From contig QCHG01000009.1 in NCBI GenBank assembly GCA_003278045.1, positions 1 through 57,925 on the forward strand: a stretch of DNA of 57,925 bases. The letters run 5' to 3'. This document shows, piece by piece, positions 36,121 to 45,917 of the stretch. Every line of letters begins with the position of its first letter. Within the stretch, counting starts at the first letter, position 1. The notes beneath the pieces are model-generated. The model saw only the letters and a program-made list of their open reading frames with translations, was not told where the DNA came from and ran no database searches. This stretch comes from Prochlorococcus sp. AG-402-A04. Lineage in GTDB: Bacteria; Cyanobacteriota; Cyanobacteriia; PCC-6307; Cyanobiaceae. A program made the translations under genes and the position numbers.

Positions 36121-37341
36121 ATGAGTGGTTTTAATTTTGATGTAATTACATTGTTCCCTAAAGCTTTTGAATTAATAAATAATTTAGGAGTCATAACAAG
36201 AGCTCTAGATAAGAATTTGATCGATCTAAATTTACATGATTTAAGGGAATATGGAGAAGGTTCTTACAGACAAGTAGATGATAAGCCTTATGGAGGAGGA
36301 GCAGGAATGGTATTAAAACCTGAACCTATTTATAAAGCATATGAATCAATTAGAAAATCACCTAAAAGTAAAACTTTGCTGATGACCCCTCAGGGTAAAG
36401 TTTTAAAGCAAAAGGATCTTGCGAGATGGTCCACTTTGGATCAAATAATAATTATTTGTGGTCAATATGAAGGTTTTGATGAAAGGATTAGATGTTTAGC
36501 TGATGAAGAGATATCGATAGGCGATTATGTCCTTTCTGGAGGTGAAATTCCTGCTATATCAATAATTAATGGTTTGACTAGGTTATTACCAGGGACTCTT
36601 GGTGATCCAGACTCCTTAGTCGATGAGAGTCATAATTCCTCTTTATTAGAATATCCTCAATACACAAGGCCTTTAACTTTTAAAGATATGAAAGTGCCAG
36701 ATATTTTAGTGAGTGGTAATCATGAAGAGATTAAATCGTGGAGAAGAAAAAAAAGTTTTGAAAGAACATTGGAGAGAAGAAGTGACTTAATTTCAGATGA
36801 AAACTACAAAAAATCCCCACAAAGTAAGAGAATAATAAAAGAAAATAATCAATTCATGAAATTTAGAATAGGTAATGGATACGATATTCACAGATTAGTA
36901 GAGGATAGAGATTTAATTATTGGAGGTGTAAAATTGCATCATCCTGAACGTTTAGGATTAGATGGGCATAGTGATGCTGATGTTTTAAGTCACTCAATAA
37001 TGGATGCATTATTGGGAGCTCTTTCGTTGGGGGATATAGGAAAGTATTTCCCGCCATCTGATGAAAAATGGAAAAATGCTGATAGCTTGTTTTTGTTATC
37101 AAAAGTAATTGACTTGATAAGACAAGATGGTTGGGAAATAAATAATATTGATAGTGTTCTTGTTGCTGAAAGGCCAAAAATCATGCCACATATAAAACTA
37201 ATGAAAAAAAATATTTCTGAAATTTTAAATATTGATGAAAATTTAATTGGGATTAAAGCAACCACGAATGAAAAATTGGGTCCAGAAGGTAGAGAAGAGG
37301 GTATAAGTTGCCATTCAGTAGTTCTTCTTGAGAAAAAATGA
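36121..37341 (+). CDS. trmD-ispF: Fused TrmD (tRNA m1G37 methyltransferase) and IspF (MECDP synthase)
   Basis: One uninterrupted 406-codon frame holds two enzymes. Residues 1 to about 235 are TrmD, with its trefoil-knot landmarks: [37 protein letters not shown] and [13 protein letters not shown]. From M246 the frame reads IspF of the MEP isoprenoid pathway: [11 protein letters not shown] with the zinc-binding Asp and His, [21 protein letters not shown], and the end [16 protein letters not shown]. No stop separates them, and a short linker ([16 protein letters not shown]) joins them. The ATG at 36856 could also serve as an internal start giving free IspF, but it has no good Shine-Dalgarno. The operon continues by a 4 nt overlap into the next gene. 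Confidence 0.92.
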   Translation: MSGFNFDVITLFPKAFELINNLGVITRALDKNLIDLNLHDLREYGEGSYRQVDDKPYGGGAGMVLKPEPIYKAYESIRKSPKSKTLLMTPQGKVLKQKDLARWSTLDQIIIICGQYEGFDERIRCLADEEISIGDYVLSGGEIPAISIINGLTRLLPGTLGDPDSLVDESHNSSLLEYPQYTRPLTFKDMKVPDILVSGNHEEIKSWRRKKSFERTLERRSDLISDENYKKSPQSKRIIKENNQFMKFRIGNGYDIHRLVEDRDLIIGGVKLHHPERLGLDGHSDADVLSHSIMDALLGALSLGDIGKYFPPSDEKWKNADSLFLLSKVIDLIRQDGWEINNIDSVLVAERPKIMPHIKLMKKNISEILNIDENLIGIKATTNEKLGPEGREEGISCHSVVLLEKK

Positions 37342-37784
37342 GATTTAATTTAAATTTGAAAAAAAAAATTCAAAGATTTTGTTTATTATTAATTTGCTTA
37401 GTAGTTTTAATTTTTCAATCTGATATTCCCAATTTAAAAGCTCTTACAATGGATAATTTTCAAAGTGAAATGGTCATAGAGGAATTAAGACTTAAAGTCC
37501 CTGCTGATGTAAAAGCAGCTTGGCTAAATGCGGAAAAAGAAATATGGGAGCCATGGTTATCTTCTCAAGATGGTTTTTTGGGTAGACAATTATTTTGGGA
37601 TAAAGAAAAAGAAGAAGCTTTAATATTGGTAAATTGGAAAAGTAAGAAATTATGGAAAAGCATACCAATGTCAGAAGTAAATGTAGTTCAACAAAAATTT
37701 GAAGATAATGTTAAAGCTGCTCTAAATGTAGGCGATAATCCTTTTGAATTGATTTATGAGGGAGAATTAGATAAACAAAGATGA
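37338..37784 (+). CDS. TIGR03792-like exported small protein
   Basis: This 148-residue protein has an N-terminal signal or anchor helix (about 12-26), then a soluble domain with [39 protein letters not shown] and ALILVNWKS. These match the TIGR03792 family of small cyanobacterial proteins with an antibiotic-biosynthesis-monooxygenase-like fold. The function is unknown. Its ATG overlaps the trmD-ispF stop (ATGA), and its own stop overlaps the larB start in the same way, so it is translationally coupled on both sides. Confidence 0.75.
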   Translation: MRFNLNLKKKIQRFCLLLICLVVLIFQSDIPNLKALTMDNFQSEMVIEELRLKVPADVKAAWLNAEKEIWEPWLSSQDGFLGRQLFWDKEKEEALILVNWKSKKLWKSIPMSEVNVVQQKFEDNVKAALNVGDNPFELIYEGELDKQR

Positions 37785-38437
37785 ATTTTGATATCAAGTT
37801 TGATTTTCAAAGAAGAGATAGGCTTGGACTCATTGAGGCTATTTGGGGGCAAGATAAGAGTATAGACCAATTAGAAAGATTATCTGAAAATGTATTAAGT
37901 AAAAATGAGGTTGTTTTCATTACAAGGATTAATAGTGAAAAAGCTAATTATCTTTTAAATTTGTATGATGATGCACGATTCTATAAAGAAGCAAATTGCC
38001 TAACAATTGGGAAAAATTATAATAAAATAATTACGAATAAAAAAGTTGCTATTATATCAGGCGGCTCTAGCGATTTGGCCGTAACACTTGAAGCACAATT
38101 AGCACTTGAAATTTATGGAGTGAATTGTCAATCTTTTATAGATGTTGGAGTAGCGGGACTTCATCGATTGATGAGTCAGTTAGAAGAAATTAATAAATAT
38201 GATGTATTAATAGTTTGTGCTGGAATGGAAGGAGCTTTGGCAACAGTTGTGGGCGGATTGTTGGCTCAACCGATAATTGCAGTACCTGTCTCAGTAGGAT
38301 ACGGCGTTAGCAAGGATGGAGAAACTGCTTTAAATAGTATGTTGTCAAGCTGTTCTCCAGGTATTGCAGTTATGAATATAGATAATGGTTACGGAGCAGC
38401 AATGGCGGCTCTCAGAATTATTAAAAGTATTTCCTAA
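37781..38437 (+). CDS. larB: LarB-like nickel-pincer cofactor enzyme (PurE-related)
   Basis: LarB carboxylates nicotinic acid adenine dinucleotide in the first step to the nickel-pincer nucleotide cofactor. The 218-residue protein has the PurE-like core VAIISGGSSDLAVTLEA, FIDVGVAGLHRL, VCAGMEGALATVVGG and VPVSVGYGVS, then SSCSPGIAVMNIDNGYGAA, whose cysteine corresponds by position to the proposed catalytic one. The N-terminal helical part is about 30 residues shorter than usual. No larC or larE is in the window, so the pathway or an alternative role cannot be judged here. It ends the era operon. Confidence 0.82.
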   Translation: MNFDIKFDFQRRDRLGLIEAIWGQDKSIDQLERLSENVLSKNEVVFITRINSEKANYLLNLYDDARFYKEANCLTIGKNYNKIITNKKVAIISGGSSDLAVTLEAQLALEIYGVNCQSFIDVGVAGLHRLMSQLEEINKYDVLIVCAGMEGALATVVGGLLAQPIIAVPVSVGYGVSKDGETALNSMLSSCSPGIAVMNIDNGYGAAMAALRIIKSIS

Positions 38438-38441
38438 ATAA

Positions 38442-38573
38442 TCACTTTTTTTCTATTTCTAATAGATTTTCTATCCATAAATTTAGTTGTTTTGATAGCA
38501 TTCCTTCTTCTCTCATTTTGATTGCTTTTATCACGACTTCTGTATTTACCCACTCTGGAAATCTTTTCGGCAT
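38442..38573 (-). CDS. Small basic protein, 43 residues
   Basis: An ATG frame reads MPKRFPEWVNTEVVIKAIKM followed by a charged amphipathic helix and a KK end. The composition (Trp, Pro and charged residues in order) looks like a real small helical protein rather than random AT-rich DNA. No family is recognised. It is the distal of two minus-strand micro-genes in the 480 bp between larB and thiS. Confidence 0.42.
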   Translation of the reverse strand: MPKRFPEWVNTEVVIKAIKMREEGMLSKQLNLWIENLLEIEKK

Positions 38574-38640
38574 TTATTTTTATATTCAGTATTTTTAATT
38601 TGGTACAAATTTTTATAAAAACAAGATCTAAGTAACAAAT

Positions 38641-38808
38641 TTAATCTTTTATGTTTGATTTTGTACCTAATCTAGACAGCTCAGATGAGGTATGTTCACT
38701 TTCTACATTTTTTAATCTTTCAATTAGCTCGGAGAGATCTTTATGTGCTAACTCCCCATTTTGCTCCCATTTAAGAGACCTTGAGTTGCTATCAATTTTT
38801 TCTTTCAT
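38641..38808 (-). CDS. Small charged protein, 55 residues
   Basis: An ATG frame reads MKEKIDSNSRSLKWEQNGEL and continues with an amphipathic helix (DLSELIERLKNVESE) and a polar tail. It has a soluble, well-balanced composition. No family is recognised. It lies 67 bp upstream of the 43-residue ORF on the same strand and may share its transcript. The space between this gene and thiS shows no other feature. Confidence 0.45.
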   Translation of the reverse strand: MKEKIDSNSRSLKWEQNGELAHKDLSELIERLKNVESEHTSSELSRLGTKSNIKD

Positions 38809-38920
38809 TATTAAAATTAAGTACTAAAAATATAAAACGAAAAAAGGAGAAATTTGGTTATTGTTTCAAGCCTAAACTTAAAAAAATATGAAGATTTTTA
38901 ATTTATTAAGAATTTATCTT

Positions 38921-39130
38921 TTAACCACCGCCAACTATTGAAACGATTTCTAAATTATCACCATCTTTAAGCTTCACTTTTTCCCATTTCATTGAATTTA
39001 TAATTAAATTATTTAACTCCACTACAATTGTGTTTGGTTTATATCCCATATGGTTAAGAGCTGTAGATAATAGAGCATTTTCTTGATCAAGTTCTATTTT
39101 TTTTTCTTCTCCATTTACCCTAATTTTCAT
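38921..39130 (-). CDS. thiS: Sulfur carrier protein ThiS
   Basis: ThiS carries sulfur as a C-terminal thiocarboxylate for making the thiazole part of thiamine. The 69-residue ubiquitin-like protein starts MKIRVNGEEKKIEL and ends IVSIVGGG, with the glycine tail needed for activation. The gene overlaps the end of thiE by 11 nt on the same strand, so the two are coupled. Confidence 0.92.
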   Translation of the reverse strand: MKIRVNGEEKKIELDQENALLSTALNHMGYKPNTIVVELNNLIINSMKWEKVKLKDGDNLEIVSIVGGG

Positions 39131-40175
39131 GAGATAATTCTTTTAGAATAATAATAGCGACTTCTTTAGGAACTTCAGAATTCATTAATTCCGAAACTAA
39201 GGCAACTTTTTTAAACCCATTTCTTTTTAAATATGAAATATTACTTGACTTGATTCCTCCAATAGCAAACCAAGGAATATTTAAATCCTTTGTTAATGTT
39301 TTGATTTTTTCAATACCTAAAGGTTTTTTATTCTTTTTTGTTTTAGTTTCAAATACTGGCCCTATTCCTATGTAGTCACAACCCGCACTAAGAGCGTTTG
39401 AAATATCAATTGTATTATTTGCACTTATACCAATTATTTTTGAATATCCTAATAGTTTTCTTGCCGTTTTTAAGTCTAAATCTTCTTGTCCAAGATGAAT
39501 TCCATCCGCGTTAGATGCTAGAGCTATATCAATTCTATCGTTAACGATAAACAAAGAATTATATCTTTTACATAGATTTTTAATCTGAATTGCTTCTTGA
39601 AGATGATCTTGATCAGTTCCCGTTTTAAATCTATGCTGAATAATTTTTACTCCCGCAATTAAAATCTCTTCTATTATTTCTAATAAATTGTCCTTTTGAT
39701 CTGTGATTACATATAAGTCATTTTCTTGTAATATTTTCTTCGACTTCTTACACTTGCTATAACTTAATAAGTCAATTTCAATAGTATAAATTTCATATCT
39801 AATTTCAGAAGCGATTTTTGAAAGCTCATGATTCTGCAGCCTTGAGAATTCTTCTATGACTCGTAATGCTTCTTGAACCCTGGCGGAATTAGAACTTATA
39901 ATTTGCTCAGAAGTTTTTCTGTTGATTTGCTCTTGATGAGTCAATCCTTTACATTTGTCCTCTATGTGATTTCTAGATTGTTTATAAACTTCTAAATGAT
40001 TTTTCCCTAAAATTTGTCTAAAATTTTTAATCTTTTCAACATATTTTTCTTTGCCTAGACCAAATCTCGCCCAATCCTCTAATACTCTTAATCCTTCTCT
40101 AGCTCTATCTAGATTAGCGTCAATAATTTGATAAATTCTTAAATCTTCAGCGTCTTTACTATTGGAATTCAGCAT
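39120..40175 (-). CDS. thiE: Thiamine-phosphate synthase, two-domain cyanobacterial form
   Basis: ThiE joins the HMP and thiazole phosphates. The 351-residue protein has an N-terminal helical domain (about 10-140, starting RIYQIIDANLDRAREGLRVL and later SNSARVQEALRVIEEF) seen in cyanobacterial ThiE proteins, whose role is unclear. The TIM barrel follows from LYVITDQKD (about 152), with FIVNDRIDIALASNADGIHL, the YIGIGPVFET segment and FAIGGIKSSN at the phosphate site. ribF lies 7 bp upstream. I see no TPP riboswitch core upstream. Confidence 0.94.
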   Translation of the reverse strand: MLNSNSKDAEDLRIYQIIDANLDRAREGLRVLEDWARFGLGKEKYVEKIKNFRQILGKNHLEVYKQSRNHIEDKCKGLTHQEQINRKTSEQIISSNSARVQEALRVIEEFSRLQNHELSKIASEIRYEIYTIEIDLLSYSKCKKSKKILQENDLYVITDQKDNLLEIIEEILIAGVKIIQHRFKTGTDQDHLQEAIQIKNLCKRYNSLFIVNDRIDIALASNADGIHLGQEDLDLKTARKLLGYSKIIGISANNTIDISNALSAGCDYIGIGPVFETKTKKNKKPLGIEKIKTLTKDLNIPWFAIGGIKSSNISYLKRNGFKKVALVSELMNSEVPKEVAIIILKELSHEN

Positions 40176-40182
40176 TTGTAAT

Positions 40183-41106
40183 TTATTTTTTGTAGTTTTT
40201 TAAAATTTCTAGAGCATTATCTCTATCTTTTTTAATTTGATTAGAAAGTTGATCTATATTTTTGAACTTGATTTGAGATCTAAGTTTTTCAACTGGTTCT
40301 ACAGATAGATTGAAACCATAAAGATCGATATCTTTATTTATTAAATGAACTTCAACTGCAGATGGCAATAAAGGATTTATTGTTGGTTGAGAGCCAAGAT
40401 TCATAACAGATTCAATTTTTTGGTTGGAATTTTCTATGGTTGTCCAAGATGCGTAAACTCCTTCTCCAGGTAAAAATTTTCTGCCATCTATTTCAAGATT
40501 TGCGGTAGGCCATCCTATACTTTTTCCAATTCCTTTACCTTTAACAACCTTTCCATTAAAACTATAAGGCCTATTGAGAATTTTGAAAGCATTTTTCAGA
40601 TCACTTTTCTCTAATAGATCTCTTATTCTGCTGCTGCTGATTCTACCTTCCTTGTCTTCTAAGATTGGAGTGATTTTTAGTTTAATTTCAGTATCCTTAA
40701 TCAAGTTTTTTATTGTATTTATGTCTCCACTTCTTCTGAAACCAAATTTAAAATTAGCTCCTACAGAAATGTTTTTTGCTTGTAATTGATTTATCAAAAT
40801 ATCTTTTACGAATCTTTCTGCACTTAATTTGGATAGTTTCATATCAAAAGGAATCAGAACTAATTGTTCAATCCCTAGATCTTCAAGAATAGATAGTTTT
40901 TCATAAGGGAGATCAAGTCTAAGTCGAGTCTCTTTATATAGAACTTCTCGGGGATGAGGCCAGAAGCTTGCAATTGTTGGGGTATATTGACTCTCTTCAA
41001 CTACACTTTTTATTAATTGTCTGTGGCCAGCATGAAGGCCATCAAAACTTCCAATAGCTATTGAAGTAGGATTCTTAACTTCAGATGGCGATATTAAAGA
41101 GATCAA
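40183..41106 (-). CDS. ribF: Bifunctional riboflavin kinase / FAD synthetase
   Basis: RibF makes FMN and FAD. The N-terminal nucleotidyltransferase domain (about 1-170) has AIGSFDGLHAGHRQLI, FWPHPREV and the ISSSRIRDLL site. The C-terminal riboflavin kinase domain (about 175-305) has RPYSFNGKVVKGKGIGKSIG, split here as RPYSFNGKVVKG and KGIGKSIGWPTANL, then PGEGVYASW. The 307-residue length is normal. It is divergent from the DUF3611 gene. Confidence 0.95.
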   Translation of the reverse strand: MISLISPSEVKNPTSIAIGSFDGLHAGHRQLIKSVVEESQYTPTIASFWPHPREVLYKETRLRLDLPYEKLSILEDLGIEQLVLIPFDMKLSKLSAERFVKDILINQLQAKNISVGANFKFGFRRSGDINTIKNLIKDTEIKLKITPILEDKEGRISSSRIRDLLEKSDLKNAFKILNRPYSFNGKVVKGKGIGKSIGWPTANLEIDGRKFLPGEGVYASWTTIENSNQKIESVMNLGSQPTINPLLPSAVEVHLINKDIDLYGFNLSVEPVEKLRSQIKFKNIDQLSNQIKKDRDNALEILKNYKK

Positions 41107-41174
41107 AAGATTACGTGCAATTTTATGACTTTGATGGCAAATTTGAATAGATTATAGTTTATTCGATCAAATGA

Positions 41175-41708
41175 ATGTCTGACAAAATTGATTTTCAGTC
41201 CCTTTCATTTGGAATGCGACGCATTGGATGGATACGCTTTTGGGTTCAGTCCATTTTAGGCGTTGTTGTTGCAGCTGTTTTGCTTTTTTCAAATGTTGTG
41301 AATAGTAGCGAAGGCCAGCTTGGTTTAGCGCCTGGTCTATCACTTACAACATTAGCCTTGATTTTACTACTTTTTAGTCTTTGGCAAGGTTGGTTAATAG
41401 TTAGAACAGGAAGAGCAATCGCAAGTAACGCAAGACCCTCAAGAGGACAAACAAGTAAATTGATAAAACGAGGACTAATAGTTGATTTATTAGGAATTTT
41501 GTTTGGATTAATTGGATATCAAGCTCTTATGGGTGCCTTATTTATCCAAGCATCTTCTCAAACAACTGGACAATTGATAACAGCGACATCTGATATCCCA
41601 ATTACTGGTCTTGAAATATTATCAGTTCTCAGTAACACGCAAGTTATCGCTGCTCATTTTTTTGGACTTTGCTTTTCTTTATGGCTTTTAAGAAGGATTT
41701 ACAAATGA
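41175..41708 (+). CDS. DUF3611 membrane protein
   Basis: This 177-residue protein has four hydrophobic helices (about 22-42, 53-70, 98-120 and 150-172) and the N-terminal [17 protein letters not shown] and [20 protein letters not shown] segments. These fit DUF3611, found in cyanobacteria and plastids. The function is unknown. The 3' end overlaps the 3' end of surE by 21 bp in convergent orientation. Confidence 0.8.
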   Translation: MSDKIDFQSLSFGMRRIGWIRFWVQSILGVVVAAVLLFSNVVNSSEGQLGLAPGLSLTTLALILLLFSLWQGWLIVRTGRAIASNARPSRGQTSKLIKRGLIVDLLGILFGLIGYQALMGALFIQASSQTTGQLITATSDIPITGLEILSVLSNTQVIAAHFFGLCFSLWLLRRIYK

Positions 41709-42497
41709 ATTATTAATTTTAGGTAAGTCATCTAAATTACCTCTCCAAAATAAATCTGGTTCTACAGGTGTAAGAGATATTTTATTTTCTTGTATTTGTG
41801 ATACGTCACTTGGCCATTTCTTTGGACCATAACCTTTTGATTTAAGATCTAGAACTACCTCACCAGCGAGCCAATAATAATCATCACCCCTTGGGTCTTC
41901 TCTTTTGGAAAATTGATTTTTATATTTTCTTACTGATAATCTTGTCCAGGATAATTCTTTTATTTTGCTTTTTTCGCAAGGAGGTATATTCAAGTTTAAT
42001 AAAAGTGAAGCTGGCCAACTATCGTTAATTGCTTGTTCGGCAATATTCATTGCAATTTCTCCTGCAAATTCAAAATTCTTCCATTTAAAACTAGCAACAC
42101 TTATTGCCATGGAAGGAACATTTTCTAAAGTGCCTTCCATAGCTGCAGCGACTGTGCCTGAACAAAAAATATCTGTCCCTAAATTTGGCCCGTGATTTAT
42201 TCCAGATAGTACTAGATCAGGTTTATGATCCAAGAGTTCAGATAGTGCTAATTTGACGCAATCAGCAGGAGTGCCAGAACATCCCCAAGCTTCAATTCCT
42301 TCCCCAAATAATTCGTCAGCTTTTTCCACTCTTAATGGAGATTGTAAAGTAAGACCATGCCCGGTAGCTGACCTTTCTTGGTCAGGACAAACTACTTTTA
42401 CTTTATGCCCTCTTTTTTGCGCTGATTTTGCTAAAGCTCTTATCCCCGCTGCAAAAACACCATCATCATTGCTAATTAATATATTTAACGGTTTCAT
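41688..42497 (-). CDS. surE: 5'/3'-nucleotidase SurE
   Basis: SurE is a metal-dependent phosphatase of nucleoside monophosphates. The 269-residue protein has the metal-binding [10 protein letters not shown] (D11, D12), [34 protein letters not shown] and GTVAAAMEG segments, so the active site is complete. It converges on the DUF3611 gene with a 21 bp overlap and is divergent from pheS. Confidence 0.95.
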   Translation of the reverse strand: MKPLNILISNDDGVFAAGIRALAKSAQKRGHKVKVVCPDQERSATGHGLTLQSPLRVEKADELFGEGIEAWGCSGTPADCVKLALSELLDHKPDLVLSGINHGPNLGTDIFCSGTVAAAMEGTLENVPSMAISVASFKWKNFEFAGEIAMNIAEQAINDSWPASLLLNLNIPPCEKSKIKELSWTRLSVRKYKNQFSKREDPRGDDYYWLAGEVVLDLKSKGYGPKKWPSDVSQIQENKISLTPVEPDLFWRGNLDDLPKINNSFVNPS

Positions 42498-42565
42498 TAA
42501 TCAATAAATTTTATTTATGGACGATATTTAAGTAAGATAAAGCAATACTTATTTTTACTATATCA

Positions 42566-43573
42566 GTGAGTCAGATTGAATCATTAAGTCAAATTGAGGA
42601 AAAACTAAATAATCTTTCTCTAACAGCAAAAAATAATATAAGTAATGCTAGTACTCATGAAGAACTGGATCAATTAAGAGTTTCCTTGCTAGGGAAAAAA
42701 GGTGATTTATCAATTATCTTGAAAACAATGGGTAAATTGTCCGCTACCGATAGACCAGTTGTTGGACAGAAGGCAAATTTAATAAAAATAAATTTGCAGG
42801 AATTAATAACTGAAAGAAAAAATCAATTAAATAGTGAAGCCTTAAATAAAAAGATCAAAAAAGAAAAAATTGATGTAACTATCCCTTCAATTGGAACACC
42901 CCCTGGGAATAAACATCCTTTAATTGCAACTCAAGATGAAATAATAGATATTTTTTGTGGTTTAGGATACTCAGTTGAGAGTGGGCCTGAAATAGAAACT
43001 GATTTTTATAATTTTGAGTCTCTCAATATACCCAAAAATCATCCCGCAAGAGATATGCAGGATACTTTCTACTTAGATGAAAATCGACTTTTAAGGACCC
43101 ATACTTCTCCTGTTCAGATAAGATTCTTAGAAAAAAATCCTCCACCAGTACGAATTATTGCCCCGGGGAGAGTGTATAGGAGAGATGCTGTAGATGCTAC
43201 TCATTCGCCTGTATTTAATCAGGTTGAGGTTTTATGTATTGATCAAGATATTAATTTTAGTCATTTAAGAGGAACAGTTCTTACATTTTTAAAGACCTTC
43301 TTTGGAGATATTCCTGTAAGATTTAGAGCTAGTTATTTCCCATTTACTGAACCTTCGGCAGAAGTAGATGTTCAATGGAAAGGTAAATGGTTAGAGGTAA
43401 TGGGATGCGGAATGGTAGATCCGAAGGTCTTAGAAAAATTAGGAATAGATTCTGAGAAATGGACCGGATTTGCCGCTGGATTAGGAGTTGAAAGATTTTG
43501 TATGGTTAGACATCAGATTGACGACATAAGAAAATTTTATACAAATGACCTTAGATTCTTAAAACAGTTCTAA
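42566..43573 (+). CDS. pheS: Phenylalanyl-tRNA synthetase alpha subunit
   Basis: The 335-residue alpha subunit has the N-terminal coiled coil (about 1-90) and the class II core. [34 protein letters not shown] (20 residues), [38 protein letters not shown] and GAGLGVERF-like [12 protein letters not shown] follow in the expected order. The start is GTG at 42566. The beta subunit pheT is not adjacent. nadK follows after 64 bp. Confidence 0.96.
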   Translation: MSQIESLSQIEEKLNNLSLTAKNNISNASTHEELDQLRVSLLGKKGDLSIILKTMGKLSATDRPVVGQKANLIKINLQELITERKNQLNSEALNKKIKKEKIDVTIPSIGTPPGNKHPLIATQDEIIDIFCGLGYSVESGPEIETDFYNFESLNIPKNHPARDMQDTFYLDENRLLRTHTSPVQIRFLEKNPPPVRIIAPGRVYRRDAVDATHSPVFNQVEVLCIDQDINFSHLRGTVLTFLKTFFGDIPVRFRASYFPFTEPSAEVDVQWKGKWLEVMGCGMVDPKVLEKLGIDSEKWTGFAAGLGVERFCMVRHQIDDIRKFYTNDLRFLKQF

Positions 43574-43637
43574 TAAAATTTAAATTATGATTGTCCAGCA
43601 AATTAGTTTAAGATGGTCATAGTTTAAGTTTCTTTGA

Positions 43638-44546
43638 TTGGTACGTAAAGCAGGGCTAATAGTTAATGATGGGAAAGAACTTGCTGTTCAAACTGCGGGT
43701 TCTATTGAAAAAAAATTGGAAAAATCCAATTATCAAGTTGTTAGGGTTAGTAGCTCTGGTGGAATGGTTGGATTCGCTAATCCTGATCAACATGTTCGTC
43801 CCTTGGGATATATGAACTGTGTTCCCGAGGGGTTTGATTCGTCAATGGAATTTGCAATTGTTCTTGGCGGAGATGGAACCGTTCTTTCTGCAGCAAGGCA
43901 AACAGCACCTGCTAAAATTCCAATCCTTACAATAAACACTGGTCATTTAGGTTTTCTTGCGGAAGCTTATTTATCAAATCTTGATGAAGCATTAGATACA
44001 ATCATTGCTGGAAATTGGGATATTGAAGAAAGAACTTGCTTTATCATCAGTGTAATGAGGAATGATCAGAGGAGATGGGAGTCTCTATGTCTTAATGAAA
44101 TGGCTCTTCATAGAGAACCTCTGACAAGTATGTGTCATTTTGAGATTTCTATAGGGCGCCATGCACCTGTAGATATCTCAGCTGATGGAGTAATTTTGTC
44201 TACTCCAACTGGATCTACTGCGTATTCATTGAGTGCTGGGGGGCCAGTTATTACACCTGATTGCCCAGTCGTGCAATTAACTCCAATTGCTCCACATTCA
44301 TTGGCATCTAGAGCATTGGTTTTTAATGATTCAGAGCCAGTAACTGTATTCCCCGCAACTCCTGAAAGGTTGGTAATGGTTGTTGACGGAAATGCTGGTT
44401 GTTATGTTTGGCCTGAAGATCGAGTTTTAATAAGGAAAAGTAAACACTCAGTAAAGTTTATTAGACTTGAAGATCATGAATTTTTTCAAGTTTTAAGAAA
44501 TAAACTAGGCTGGGGTTTACCCCATGTGGCTAAACCTGACAAATAA
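43638..44546 (+). CDS. nadK: NAD kinase
   Basis: NadK phosphorylates NAD to NADP. The 302-residue protein has the Gly-rich [11 protein letters not shown] motif, [11 protein letters not shown], the NEMALHREP segment and [20 protein letters not shown] near the active site. The start is a TTG ([11 protein letters not shown] reads as the N-terminus); no ATG is available upstream. It converges on cbiET, with 13 bp between. Confidence 0.95.
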   Translation: MVRKAGLIVNDGKELAVQTAGSIEKKLEKSNYQVVRVSSSGGMVGFANPDQHVRPLGYMNCVPEGFDSSMEFAIVLGGDGTVLSAARQTAPAKIPILTINTGHLGFLAEAYLSNLDEALDTIIAGNWDIEERTCFIISVMRNDQRRWESLCLNEMALHREPLTSMCHFEISIGRHAPVDISADGVILSTPTGSTAYSLSAGGPVITPDCPVVQLTPIAPHSLASRALVFNDSEPVTVFPATPERLVMVVDGNAGCYVWPEDRVLIRKSKHSVKFIRLEDHEFFQVLRNKLGWGLPHVAKPDK

Positions 44547-44559
44547 TCATTATTTAAAT

Positions 44560-45837
44560 TTATTTTTTTCCTTTCAATAGAAAAACAGGATTGTTTGGTT
44601 CTAATCGCAATCCATCAGAGATACTTAGACTTTTATAGGTCTGAATAAGATTTAAATTTGTTTTAAAATTTTTTTCTTCTAATTCCTCTTTCAACTCTTT
44701 AATTGTTTGAATGTCAATTATTGGAATAACGATAATATCTCCAATATTCATACCCTGAGCCAGGGTATTAATAATTTGAAGTTTAGTCTTTTTATTACAT
44801 CCTCCAATTACTAATCTATTAGGTTTTTTAAAAGAATTTAAATTTCTTGAATTCAAGGTTTTATTTATGTCTTCCTCAAAAATAAATTTTGGTTTAACGC
44901 CAAGTCTTTTTGAGTTTTCTAGTATCAATGCTTTTGAACCAAGTCTTTTATCGATACAAAACAATTCTAAATTTGGCCTTAATTTTAATGCCTCTAAACC
45001 AATTGATCCACAACCTGCTCCTATATCCCAGATGACACCATTTTTAGGGAGCTCTAGATCAGCTAAGATTTGAACGCGAACCTCCTTTTTTGTAAATAAA
45101 TTTGGTCTATCATCGAAAGTTTTAAAAATATGGTCACTGGTTCCGAAAAGAGGGAGATTATTATTTAAGTAATTTTTCTTCGTTTTTGAAAGAACAACAA
45201 TGTTCAAACTTGATATATCAGATGGCAACGCCTCTTTTATATTTAATTTTCTTATATTTTCATTTTTGAAGCCTATCTCTTCACAGAGCCAAAAATCATA
45301 GAAGTCAATCAGATTTAATTCTGATAAGTTTTTTTTAATAATTTCTAAACTTTTTTTAGTTGAATCTGTAATAATAGCCAAATTTGAAGGCCTCGCTTTT
45401 AGAGCCTCAACTAACCTAATCGAATCTCTACCATGAATACTTACATTAACAGTATCTTGCCATGGAATTTTTAACTTACTAAATGCTAATTGAATGCAAG
45501 TATTTGAAGGGTAGAAACTTAATTCATCTTTTGAAAAATTTTCTAGGAGTATTCTTCCAATTCCAAACCAAAGAGGATCTCCTCTCGAAATTAAAATAAC
45601 ATCAGTTTTTTGAGATCTAAGCCAATTAAGAAGTTCGTTATTGCTGGAGCTCGAAAAAAATGATTTCTTTTTTTCTAAACCATTTCCGCTCCATGATTTA
45701 ATTTCTTCTAAATATGAATTGGGGACTGCAATATTTCCTGTATTTATAAATAAATCTTGTAGTTTGGCAGGTAAATCTTTAAATATATATGAATTAATAC
45801 CTACTACATGGATTTTTCTATTAACTTCAGTCATCAT
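44560..45837 (-). CDS. cbiET: Precorrin-6Y methyltransferase/decarboxylase (CbiE-CbiT fusion)
   Basis: This 425-residue protein has an N-terminal CbiE methylase domain (about 1-210, with ISRGDPLWFGIGRIL and NVSIHGRDS) and a C-terminal CbiT domain (about 225-420). The CbiT domain shows LTKKEVRVQILADLE-like FTKKEVRVQILAD and the SAM site IWDIGAGCGSIGLEAL. Together they methylate C5 and C15 and decarboxylate the corrin ring in cobalamin synthesis. It indicates a corrinoid pathway in this organism. It is divergent from a small hypothetical gene. No cobalamin riboswitch is evident in the 80 bp upstream. Confidence 0.93.
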   Translation of the reverse strand: MMTEVNRKIHVVGINSYIFKDLPAKLQDLFINTGNIAVPNSYLEEIKSWSGNGLEKKKSFFSSSSNNELLNWLRSQKTDVILISRGDPLWFGIGRILLENFSKDELSFYPSNTCIQLAFSKLKIPWQDTVNVSIHGRDSIRLVEALKARPSNLAIITDSTKKSLEIIKKNLSELNLIDFYDFWLCEEIGFKNENIRKLNIKEALPSDISSLNIVVLSKTKKNYLNNNLPLFGTSDHIFKTFDDRPNLFTKKEVRVQILADLELPKNGVIWDIGAGCGSIGLEALKLRPNLELFCIDKRLGSKALILENSKRLGVKPKFIFEEDINKTLNSRNLNSFKKPNRLVIGGCNKKTKLQIINTLAQGMNIGDIIVIPIIDIQTIKELKEELEEKNFKTNLNLIQTYKSLSISDGLRLEPNNPVFLLKGKK

Positions 45838-45917
45838 TATTTAATGAAAAGGGACTAAACTATTTGAATGTTTTATTAAACTATCTTATTATTGTTCGAG
45901 CTACCACAGTAAATTAA

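Noticed and set aside
39131-41170. TPP or FMN riboswitch for the thiS-thiE-ribF run
   Set aside because: The leader spaces are too short and none of the conserved riboswitch core sequences is visible.
45838-45917. Cobalamin riboswitch before cbiET
   Set aside because: Only 80 bp are available and no B12-box-like sequence is seen.
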